A stretch of 64,000 bases of DNA from assembly GCF_900187265.1 (NCBI RefSeq), contig NZ_LT906450.1, forward strand, positions 2,657,444 to 2,721,443, read 5' to 3'. Below the pieces are notes generated by a model, which did no database searches, had not been told where the DNA came from, and was given only the letters and a program-made list of their open reading frames with translations. The position numbers and the translations under genes are program-made. Source of the stretch: Rhodococcus rhodochrous (lineage in GTDB: Bacteria; Actinomycetota; Actinomycetes; Mycobacteriales; Mycobacteriaceae). Shown in pieces: positions 1 to 6,364 of this stretch (its first letter is position 1; each line of letters opens with the position of its first letter).

Positions 1-21
1 ATGCGCCGGATCGGAGCCTGA
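1..21 (+). CDS. Possible 3' end of an upstream gene
   Basis: The first seven codons (Met-Arg-Arg-Ile-Gly-Ala-stop) form an open frame ending in TGA at 19-21, two bases before the ATG of the next gene. That spacing is what one expects if the Rieske oxygenase is the distal gene of an operon entering from the left. With only six residues visible no function can be assigned, and the open frame may be chance. Confidence 0.35.
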   Translation: MRRIGA

Positions 22-23
22 CC

Positions 24-1049
24 ATGGTCAATCGACTGCACCGCAACCTGACCGCCGACGAGATCTTCGCGACCGGCATGCGCAACCAGTGGCACGCCGT
101 GTGCCCTTCGGACTTCGTGGAACGCGGCAGCATCCGCAAGCTGCGCCGGCTGGGGGAGGACTGGGTCCTCTACCGTGGCTCCGACGACACCGTCCGCATG
201 CTCGCAGACCGCTGCCCGCACCGCGGCGCACCGCTCTCGCAGGGTGTGCACCTCGGCGACCGCATCGCCTGCAAATACCACGGCGTCGAGGTCGACGGCA
301 CCGGCACCGTCGCGAAGGTTCCGGGTATGCCCGGCTGCAACCTCGAAGGCAAGAAGCTGGTGACTTCCCTGCCCGTGCGCGAGGTGGGCGGCGCGATCCT
401 CGCGTGGTTCGGCACCGACCCCGACGTCGAACCCGCACCGCTGGATCTTCCGGACCCGCTTGTGGACGAGGATGTCTCGGCCTTCCTCTGCTACGCCGAA
501 TGGGAAGCACCGTGGCGGTTCGCCCTCGAGAACCTCCTCGACCCCATGCACGGTGCGTTCCTGCACCACGAATCGCACTCGATGTTCGGCGGCGAGACCT
601 CCGCGCGGTTCCGTATCCGCGAGACCGATCGCGGATTCTTCTTCGAGAAGACCGATCAGCGCGGCGTCAACTTCGACTGGGTCGAGTACTGCCGCACCGG
701 CGTCGACTGGGTGGACCTCGAGATCCCGTATCCGCCCACGGCCGGCCCGGGCGGACCGTTCGGGATCGTCGGCATGGGCACCCCCATCGACGCCGAGACC
801 ACAGCGGTGTTCTTCTGGCGTTACCGCCGGGTGCAGGGCTGGGAACGCGACGTGTGGCGGTTCCTGTACCGCACGGTGCTCGAGGAACGTCACTGGGAGG
901 TCCTCGAACAGGACCGCATCATGCTCGAGGGCATGGCCCCCGACGCAGATCAGGCCGAGAACCTCTACCAGCACGACCTCGGGGTGATGCGCCTGCGTCG
1001 CCTGTACCGTTCCCGCGCCGACGAACTCGCCAAGGAGATGGCCGGCTGA
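24..1049 (+). CDS. Rieske [2Fe-2S] ring-hydroxylating oxygenase, VanA-like alpha subunit
   Basis: 341 aa. The Rieske cluster ligands are visible as C64-P-H66 and C83-K-Y-H86, the CxH...CxxH pattern of this superfamily. The mononuclear iron site follows at N170, D173, H176 and H181 (D-x2-H-x4-H). Total length fits single-subunit (VanA/DdmC-type) oxygenases, which demethylate or hydroxylate aromatic or cyclic substrates using electrons from a separate reductase. No reductase or ferredoxin is seen in this window; one could lie to the left, since the gene starts two bases after a possible upstream stop. The substrate cannot be told from sequence. Cytoplasmic; no signal peptide. Confidence 0.9.
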   Translation: MVNRLHRNLTADEIFATGMRNQWHAVCPSDFVERGSIRKLRRLGEDWVLYRGSDDTVRMLADRCPHRGAPLSQGVHLGDRIACKYHGVEVDGTGTVAKVPGMPGCNLEGKKLVTSLPVREVGGAILAWFGTDPDVEPAPLDLPDPLVDEDVSAFLCYAEWEAPWRFALENLLDPMHGAFLHHESHSMFGGETSARFRIRETDRGFFFEKTDQRGVNFDWVEYCRTGVDWVDLEIPYPPTAGPGGPFGIVGMGTPIDAETTAVFFWRYRRVQGWERDVWRFLYRTVLEERHWEVLEQDRIMLEGMAPDADQAENLYQHDLGVMRLRRLYRSRADELAKEMAG

Positions 1050-1057
1050 CGAACGGA

Positions 1058-1089
1058 AGAGCGGCGGAGACTTCGGTCTCCGCCGCTCT
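1058..1089. terminator. Bidirectional hairpin terminator with UUCG loop
   Basis: A perfect 14-bp stem (1058-1071 pairing with 1076-1089) closes on a TTCG tetraloop. It lies between the convergent 3' ends of the Rieske gene (stop 1049) and the MarR gene (stop 1144), so it can serve both. There is no long T-run, as usual in high-GC actinobacteria. Confidence 0.85.
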
Positions 1090-1143
1090 CGCGTATGTGG
1101 GGTGTGTGATCCGTCGGCATGCAACGGTATCGACGATCAGTGG

Positions 1144-1665
1144 TCAGCCACCCTGGTGCCGGACGAGCGAGTGCTCGAGCTTGCGCAGCAACTGCACGAG
1201 TTCGGCCTGATCGTTCTTCGGCAGCTCGGCGAGCATGCGCGTCTCGTTCTCGAAGTGTGCGACGGCGATCTCGTCGATGAGTTTCTTTCCGGCAGGTGTG
1301 AGTTCGGCGTAGACGATGCGCCGATCCTCTGCGTCGCGTTCACGCCGCACCAGTCCGGCCTTCTCGAGGCGGTCGATGCGCAGTGTGATCCCACCTGTGG
1401 TGACCAGTGAACTCTCCGCGAGCTGACCCGAGGTCATGCGGTACGGCTTTCCGGCGCGGCGCAGTGCGGCCAGGACGTCGAACGAGGCCATGTTGATGCC
1501 GTACTCGTCGAAGACTCGGCCGATCGCACTCTGATACCGCAGATACGTGCGGTGAAGGCGTCCCAGCACCTCGAGGGGAGTGACGTCCAGTCCGGGCCAC
1601 TCGCGGGCCCACTGGTCGACGATGTCGTCGACGGCGTCACGGTCGGGAACCCTGTCGCGCCCCAC
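1144..1665 (-). CDS. MarR-family transcriptional regulator
   Basis: 173 aa from the GTG at 1665, chosen because GAGGAGG sits five bases upstream; an in-frame ATG at 1722 gives 19 more residues but lacks a comparable site. The winged-helix core is recognisable: an N-terminal dimerisation helix (LHRTYLRYQSAIGRVFDEYG), the helix-turn-helix around 'MTSGQLAESSLVTTGGITLRIDR' split by the turn, and the wing 'RRERDAEDRRIVYAELTPAG', all typical of MarR proteins. It is probably a ligand-responsive repressor. It lies downstream of ridA on the same strand and may control it or the adjacent Rieske gene through the palindrome at 2161-2184. Effector unknown. Confidence 0.9.
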   Translation of the reverse strand: MGRDRVPDRDAVDDIVDQWAREWPGLDVTPLEVLGRLHRTYLRYQSAIGRVFDEYGINMASFDVLAALRRAGKPYRMTSGQLAESSLVTTGGITLRIDRLEKAGLVRRERDAEDRRIVYAELTPAGKKLIDEIAVAHFENETRMLAELPKNDQAELVQLLRKLEHSLVRHQGG

Positions 1666-1765
1666 GTGCCCCTCCTCGTGCTGTCGGAAATATCCGGGCT
1701 CAGTGGTTGAGTGCCAAGACATCCTTCACGATACGGGCAACGCGGGGGCGTGGGGAGTTCGGGTC

Positions 1766-2128
1766 TCAGCGCGTCGCCGTGGCGATCGCGTCGATCTCGA
1801 CGGTCGCACCGTAGGGCAGGGCGCTGACCTCGACGAAGGTGCGGGCCGGTCGCGGCTCGGCGAACAGTCGCTCGAACTGGCGGTTCGCCTCCTCGCGCAG
1901 CGACAGGTCGGTGACGTAGTAGGTGAGCTTGGCGACGTCCTCCAGTTTGCCGCCGACCACGGCGAGCCGGTCGGTCATGCGGTCGATCGCGGCGTCGAGG
2001 GCTTCGTCGCGTCCGTCGACCGCCACGCCTTCGGAGTCGACGGACAGGGCGCCGGAGACGAAGACGAGATCGCCGGCGACGAAGGCGGGGCTGTAGGGAT
2101 GGTGGGCGCTGACGGTGGTCAAGGACAT
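1766..2128 (-). CDS. RidA/YjgF-family deaminase-like protein
   Basis: 120 aa from the ATG at 2128, preceded at 8 bases by AGGAG; a GTG three codons earlier overlaps that ribosome site and is less likely. The family signature is clear: 'GDLVFVSGALSVDSEG' near the N-terminus, 'VVGGKLEDVAKLTYYVTD' in the middle, and 'RPARTFVEVSALPYGATVEI' near the C-terminus, where the Arg in RPART is the residue that binds the substrate carboxylate in RidA. Family members hydrolyse reactive enamine/imine intermediates or act in catabolic pathways. It is encoded between two MarR-type regulators, all on the minus strand, so it may belong to a regulated catabolic unit rather than be the housekeeping RidA. Confidence 0.88.
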   Translation of the reverse strand: MSLTTVSAHHPYSPAFVAGDLVFVSGALSVDSEGVAVDGRDEALDAAIDRMTDRLAVVGGKLEDVAKLTYYVTDLSLREEANRQFERLFAEPRPARTFVEVSALPYGATVEIDAIATATR

Positions 2129-2160
2129 CGTGATCACTCCTGGTTTCGGGACACGGTGCC

Positions 2161-2184
2161 ACTTATCTTAGCGCTAAGGTAAGT
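2161..2184. promoter_or_regulatory. Palindromic operator upstream of ridA
   Basis: A 24-bp inverted repeat (two 12-base arms, 11 of 12 positions symmetric, centre TTAGCGCTAA) lies 33 bases upstream of the ridA start. Size and symmetry suit a MarR dimer. Which of the two nearby MarR proteins binds is an inference. Confidence 0.65.
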
Positions 2185-2309
2185 GTGGTGCCAGGGTCGA
2201 ATCATCCCTCGAAGGATGCGGTATCGGAATCCGTCGCGGACGTCAGCCCAGTGCGCGGACACCCTTACCGATCAGCATCACGCGACCGCCAGTACAGATG
2301 CACCGGCAA

Positions 2310-2708
2310 CTACCGAGTCGCGAGGACCGATCGGGCGCGGTCGAGCACGGTGTTCAGTGCGCGTTCGGCGGCGGCGCGATCGGACGGGTCGACGGCATCC
2401 CAGATACCGGACGTCAGCTCCTCGATGCGATGTTCGATCCGCGCCACGGCATCTCGTCCGGATGCGCTGAGCCGGTCGTCGCGGACCAGACCGCGAGCGA
2501 TCAGGGAATCGACGACCTCCGCAGTGTCCGGTGCGTAGGTGGTGTCGTGGAGCAGCGCGGCGAGAGCCCGCGAACCGTCGGATCGTTCGGCGAGGCGCAG
2601 TGCGACCCACTGTGTCTCGACCAGGTCCTCGTCGGCAAGGGCTACGGCCAGCAGAGCGTTGAGGGCCTTCTCGGTGCGGCCGATGAGCTGTGGCCCGAAA
2701 GCGATCAC
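2310..2708 (-). CDS. MarR-like winged-helix regulator
   Basis: 132 aa from the GTG at 2708 (GGAGG four bases upstream). The sequence shows the layout of a MarR protein: an N-terminal helix, 'VETQWVALRLAERSDG', a recognition region 'DTAEVVDSLIARGLVRDD' and 'RLSASGRDAVARIEHRIEEL' followed by a long C-terminal dimerisation helix. The wing is short and the family match is weaker than for the gene at 1144. It is divergent from the small ORF and hydrolase-fold gene at 2876-3839, and a perfect palindrome lies in the gap, so autoregulation and control of the divergent genes is the simplest reading. Confidence 0.7.
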   Translation of the reverse strand: MIAFGPQLIGRTEKALNALLAVALADEDLVETQWVALRLAERSDGSRALAALLHDTTYAPDTAEVVDSLIARGLVRDDRLSASGRDAVARIEHRIEELTSGIWDAVDPSDRAAAERALNTVLDRARSVLATR

Positions 2709-2745
2709 GGTTCCTCCAGGAGTGTCGGTGTGCGGACAGCACAGC

Positions 2746-2765
2746 ACCTCGAGTCGACTCGAGGT
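2746..2765. promoter_or_regulatory. Perfect 20-bp palindrome in a divergent promoter
   Basis: ACCTCGAGTC followed directly by its reverse complement forms an uninterrupted 20-bp palindrome, 38 bases upstream of the MarR-like gene at 2708 and 111 bases upstream of the rightward small ORF. Position and symmetry indicate an operator for the divergent regulator. Confidence 0.65.
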
Positions 2766-2875
2766 CAACAGTCGGGACCGATGAGATCGGGGAACTGCTC
2801 CGGTCTGTCCGAGTAACGCCCGATCCGCGCCCCCGACGCGGACGGGACCGAATCGCGATCGCGAAGGAGCCGATC

Positions 2876-2986
2876 ATGGGACAGGCACACTACATCACAA
2901 GGACCACCGAGGACGTGATCGACCGGTTCGACCGGGCGTTCCGCTGTTCGAAGACCGCACCGACCGTCGCCGCACTGGAAGGTTGA
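2876..2986 (+). CDS. Small ORF ahead of the hydrolase-fold gene
   Basis: 36 aa (starts MGQAHYITRT, ends APTVAALEG). A good Shine-Dalgarno sequence, GAAGGAG, lies six bases before the ATG, and the stop is seven bases before the next start, so the two genes are probably translated from one message. No family is recognised. It could be a genuine small protein or the truncated start of a larger lost gene. Confidence 0.5.
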   Translation: MGQAHYITRTTEDVIDRFDRAFRCSKTAPTVAALEG

Positions 2987-2993
2987 GCGGGCC

Positions 2994-3839
2994 ATGACCA
3001 CCGTCAGTGCCAACGGGGTCGATCTGGGCGTCGAGTCCTTCGGTGACGCGAACGCACCACTCGTCCTGCTCGTCGGGGGGACGACGATGCTCTCGTGGCC
3101 CGACGAACTGTGCGAGCGGCTCGCGGCGGGTGGGCGTCGTGTCGTGCGGTACGACCTGCGGGATTGCGGGGAGTCGACGACGAAGGACCCGGACGTGCCC
3201 GGCTACACCCTGCGCGACCTCGCCGACGATGCGGCAGCCCTCGTCGACGCGCTCGGCGGCAGGCCGGCGCATCTCGCGGGCATCGGTGTCGGCGGGATGG
3301 TCGCCCAGGTCGCTGCGCTCGACCATCCAGCCGCGTTCCGAGCCCTGACCCTGGTGGGGACGCGTTCGGTCGCACCGGGCCCGTGCGACCGCGACCTTCC
3401 CGATCACGACGCAGCGACGATGAAGCGCATGTTCGCACTTCCGATGCCCGAGTGGGCCGATCGCACGGCCGTGGCAGAGTTCGCCGCTGCCCGCGCAGCA
3501 GTCCTCGGCGACGATCCGGACGCCGCGCGCGCGGTCGCCGAGCGCATCTGGGACCGCACACCGAACGATCAACCGTCGGCCCACTCCGCTGATCAACTCG
3601 GAATGGTCTTCTCCAGGCTCGATTGCACGCCCCGCTGGCGGGAACGCTTGCCCGAGGTCGGCATCCCGGCCCTCGTCGTGCACGGTCGCCGGGATCCGTT
3701 CTTCCCCGTCGGCAACGGAGAAGCCATCGCACGCGAGATCCCGGGAGCGCGGTTGCTCGTCCTGGACGATGCCGGCACCGCGGTCCCTGTTGCGGCAGTC
3801 GACGTGATCGCCGAGGCGATGCTCGCGCTGGATCGTTAG
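2994..3839 (+). CDS. Alpha/beta-hydrolase-fold protein lacking catalytic Ser and His
   Basis: 281 aa with a complete fold: the first strands and oxyanion loop (LVLLVGGTTMLSWPD), 'VVRYDLRDCGES', the elbow region at 91-105 and a late 'VHGRRDPFFPVGNG' segment carrying the acid residue. The nucleophile elbow, normally G-x-S-x-G, reads G96-I-G98-V-G100, so Gly replaces Ser. The usual catalytic GH near the end reads G261-T262, so Thr replaces His. Two of three triad residues are therefore missing while the fold is intact, which suggests a non-hydrolytic role such as ligand binding, a lyase-like activity, or a pseudoenzyme. It is coupled to the small ORF upstream and probably controlled by the divergent MarR-like protein. 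Confidence 0.85.
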   Translation: MTTVSANGVDLGVESFGDANAPLVLLVGGTTMLSWPDELCERLAAGGRRVVRYDLRDCGESTTKDPDVPGYTLRDLADDAAALVDALGGRPAHLAGIGVGGMVAQVAALDHPAAFRALTLVGTRSVAPGPCDRDLPDHDAATMKRMFALPMPEWADRTAVAEFAAARAAVLGDDPDAARAVAERIWDRTPNDQPSAHSADQLGMVFSRLDCTPRWRERLPEVGIPALVVHGRRDPFFPVGNGEAIAREIPGARLLVLDDAGTAVPVAAVDVIAEAMLALDR

Positions 3840-3843
3840 CTGC

Positions 3844-4245
3844 TCACGCGGACCAGGACCGCCAGCGCAGCCTGTCGATGGTGATCACCGGTCCCGGTGG
3901 TCGTTTCGCCTGGTACTGCGGGTATTTGCGGACGAGTGCGTCGATGCCCGCAATTCCCTCGGCAGTGTCCGCGTCGTGGACCGTGGCGATGCCGTCGATG
4001 CGGACCCACCACAGCTGCGACCAGTCGTCGCTGTAGTGGTCGACGAGCACGCACACCCGCGGGTTCTCTGCGATGTCGGCGAGGCGACGTAGGCGCCGGG
4101 TGGATTTCGGCTTGTCGTCGACGCAGGTGTGGATCACGTCGCCGTCGAGGGCGAACATGATCGGGACGAGATGCGGCTCGCCGGACCCGTCGGCGGTGGC
4201 GAGGCGGGCCACTCGGGCATCGGCGACACTGCGACGGACATCCAT
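3844..4245 (-). CDS. PPOX-class FMN/F420-dependent protein (TIGR03668-like)
   Basis: 133 aa from the ATG at 4245. The flavin-reductase-like split-barrel pattern is visible: 'VARLATADGSGEPHLVPIMF' at the N-terminus, 'KPKSTRRLRRLADIAENPRV' and 'VDHYSDDWSQLWWVRIDG' in the middle, and a C-terminal 'KYPQYQAKRPPGPVI' segment. These features are typical of the actinobacterial F420-binding subgroup of the pyridoxamine-oxidase-like family, often small oxidoreductases or cofactor-binding proteins. It lies 22 bases downstream of the DNA ligase gene on the same strand, so the two may be cotranscribed. Substrate unknown. Confidence 0.85.
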   Translation of the reverse strand: MDVRRSVADARVARLATADGSGEPHLVPIMFALDGDVIHTCVDDKPKSTRRLRRLADIAENPRVCVLVDHYSDDWSQLWWVRIDGIATVHDADTAEGIAGIDALVRKYPQYQAKRPPGPVITIDRLRWRSWSA

Positions 4246-4267
4246 GTGCCTCACGGTAACCGGACGG

Positions 4268-5236
4268 TCAGTGGCGGCCGGGCAGATCGACCTCCGGCAC
4301 CGTCTTGTCGGTGCGTAGTCCTCGCCAGCTCGGATGCCGGAGGCTTCCGCCTGCGTACTCCCGGTACTCGACCTCTCCGACGAGGATGGGTTCCACCCAG
4401 TGGGCTCCGTGGGTCTCCCGAGCCGGCGGCGCAACTGCCAACGGGGTCGTCGGTCGCTCCAAGGGACGCAGCTGCGATCGCAACTCACGTCTGGTCGCAG
4501 CGGTGAACCCCGTCCCGACCCGGCCGATGAACACCAACCGTTCCTCGTCGTCGTGGGCGCCGAGCAGCAGTGAACCGATGCCGCCGGCAGCCTTGCCGGA
4601 TCCGGGGAGCCACCCGACGACGACCACCTCGGTGTTCCGACGCAGCGGCGTCTTGATCCAGCCGTCGCTGCGGGTCCCGGGTAGATACGGTGCGTCCGGG
4701 TCCTTGGCGACGATCCCTTCGAGGCCGTGTTCGCGCGCGACCGTGAGCATGGTCGGTGCGTCGACATCGGTCCAGTAGGGCGACAGCTGAACCCGCGGTC
4801 CGGGGACGACCAGATCGTCGAGGACGGCCCGGCGCTCCAGATAGGACAACTCCGTCGTGGACTGTCCGTCGAGAGCGAGGACGTCGAACAGGTAGATCAG
4901 GACCGGTAGCTCGGCACGTAGCTCCTCGGTGGGGCGGTGGACGTGCATGCGGCGCTGCAACCGGGCGAAGGACGGCCGCCCCTCGGCGTCGAGCGTGACG
5001 ATCTCGCCGTCGACGATGCAGTCCCGGCCGTCCGTCGCAGTGGTGAGCGGGTGGGGGAGTTCGGGGAAGCTCCGGGTGATGTCGTTGCCGGTGCGGCTGG
5101 TCAGCCGGCACTGTCCGTCGGTCACCGTGGCGAGGGTGCGCTGGCCGTCCCATTTCATCTCGAACGCCCAGTTCCCGGTCGGCGGCGGACCGAGGGTCGC
5201 CAGCATCGGGGACAGTTCCGTCGTTGTGGAGGGCAT
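4268..5236 (-). CDS. ATP-dependent DNA ligase (LigD ligase-domain / LigC type)
   Basis: 322 aa. The adenylation motif is 'FEMKWDGQR' with nucleophile Lys at position 28; further nucleotidyltransferase motifs are 'DCIVDGEIVTLD', 'YLFDVLALDG', 'EGIVAKDPDAPYLPG' and 'DGWIKTP'. The C-terminal part is an OB-fold with 'LGAHDDEERLVFIGRVGTGF'. The size matches a stand-alone ligase such as mycobacterial LigC or the ligase module of LigD. It lacks the polymerase and phosphoesterase modules of full-length LigD. Such enzymes seal nicks in end-joining or excision repair. The gene is divergent from the formylglycine-generating enzyme gene. Confidence 0.93.
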   Translation of the reverse strand: MPSTTTELSPMLATLGPPPTGNWAFEMKWDGQRTLATVTDGQCRLTSRTGNDITRSFPELPHPLTTATDGRDCIVDGEIVTLDAEGRPSFARLQRRMHVHRPTEELRAELPVLIYLFDVLALDGQSTTELSYLERRAVLDDLVVPGPRVQLSPYWTDVDAPTMLTVAREHGLEGIVAKDPDAPYLPGTRSDGWIKTPLRRNTEVVVVGWLPGSGKAAGGIGSLLLGAHDDEERLVFIGRVGTGFTAATRRELRSQLRPLERPTTPLAVAPPARETHGAHWVEPILVGEVEYREYAGGSLRHPSWRGLRTDKTVPEVDLPGRH

Positions 5237-5340
5237 GTCCCGAGTCTGCGGTACGGGGCCGGGACGGGACCGGAGAATGCGCGGTCTCGTCCGTCGGTGC
5301 GTCCCTCGCGTCCCGACCCGGGCCGTGCGAGGCTGACGTC

Positions 5341-6276
5341 ATGACGCGTGCCGCGACGCAGAACATGACCCTCGTCCCCGGAGGCACGTTCTGGATGGGG
5401 TCCGAGGACTTCTATCCGGAGGAGCGACCGGTCCACCAGGTGACGGTCGACGGGTTCTGGATGGACACGCACCCGGTGACCGTCGCCGAGTTCCGGCGCT
5501 TCGTGAAGGACACCGGATACGTCACCACCGCGGAAGTCGCGCCGGACCCCGCCGATTATCCGGGCGCCGATCCGTCCCTGCTCGTGCCCGGATCGCTCGT
5601 GTTCACGCCTCCGCCAGGGCCGGTACCGCTCGACGATTACACGCGCTGGTGGTCGTTCGTCCCGGGTGCCGACTGGCGCCATCCCGAGGGGCCGGGCAGC
5701 ACCGTCGGCGGGCGGGAACGGCATCCCGTCACCCACGTCTCGTGGTTCGATGCCCGCGCCTACGCCGAGTGGGCCGGCAAGGAGCTGCCGACGGAGGCGG
5801 AATGGGAGTTCGCCGCCCGCGGCGGACTCGACCGCACGGCCTTCACATGGGGGGACGAACACGAACCGAAAGGCCGACCCGGCGGGAACGTCTGGCAGGG
5901 CGAGTTCCCGTGGCAGAACCTCGAAACGGACGGATTCGCCGGAACCTCACCTGTCGGACACTTCCGGCCGAACGGATACGGGCTCCACGACATGGCGGGC
6001 AACGTGTGGGAGTGGACCGCCGACTACTTCACCGCGAACCATGCTTCGAGCGGTAAGAACGTCGCGCCGGCGTCGTCGTGCTGCATCCCGACGAATCCCC
6101 GTGTCGACAAGGCCGAACACGATCCGCGCGAAGCGTATCCGCGCCGCGTCATCAAGGGCGGATCGCACCTGTGCGCCCCGAACTACTGTCTGCGTTACCG
6201 ACCCGCCGCCCGCCAGGGCGACACCGAGGAGACCGCGACGTGCCATATCGGATTCCGCTGCATCATTCGCCCGTGA
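5341..6276 (+). CDS. Formylglycine-generating enzyme (sulfatase-activating)
   Basis: 311 aa from the ATG at 5341. FGE-sulfatase domain: 'MTLVPGGTFWMGSEDFYPEE' at the start, 'THPVTVAEFRRFV', 'VSWFDARAYAEWAGKELPTE', 'GNVWEWTADYF' and the active-site stretch 'GGSHLCAPNYCLRYRPAARQ', whose two Cys bind copper and oxidise the substrate Cys. The enzyme converts Cys in the sulfatase motif CxPxR to formylglycine. The next gene encodes a sulfatase with exactly that motif. Cytoplasmic, as in other actinobacteria. Confidence 0.95.
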   Translation: MTRAATQNMTLVPGGTFWMGSEDFYPEERPVHQVTVDGFWMDTHPVTVAEFRRFVKDTGYVTTAEVAPDPADYPGADPSLLVPGSLVFTPPPGPVPLDDYTRWWSFVPGADWRHPEGPGSTVGGRERHPVTHVSWFDARAYAEWAGKELPTEAEWEFAARGGLDRTAFTWGDEHEPKGRPGGNVWQGEFPWQNLETDGFAGTSPVGHFRPNGYGLHDMAGNVWEWTADYFTANHASSGKNVAPASSCCIPTNPRVDKAEHDPREAYPRRVIKGGSHLCAPNYCLRYRPAARQGDTEETATCHIGFRCIIRP

Positions 6277-6364
6277 GAGGGCAGGTTTCACCCTGGTCAG
6301 GGGTGTATGCGGCCCGATACCGGTGGTGTACTGGGAACGGATGGGGTGAAAAGAGGCTTCCACC

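Noticed and set aside
1434..2162. Long minus-strand open frame across the marR-ridA region
   Set aside because: Arg/Pro/Thr-rich shadow of the real genes in another frame; no ribosome site, and it runs through ridA and marR.
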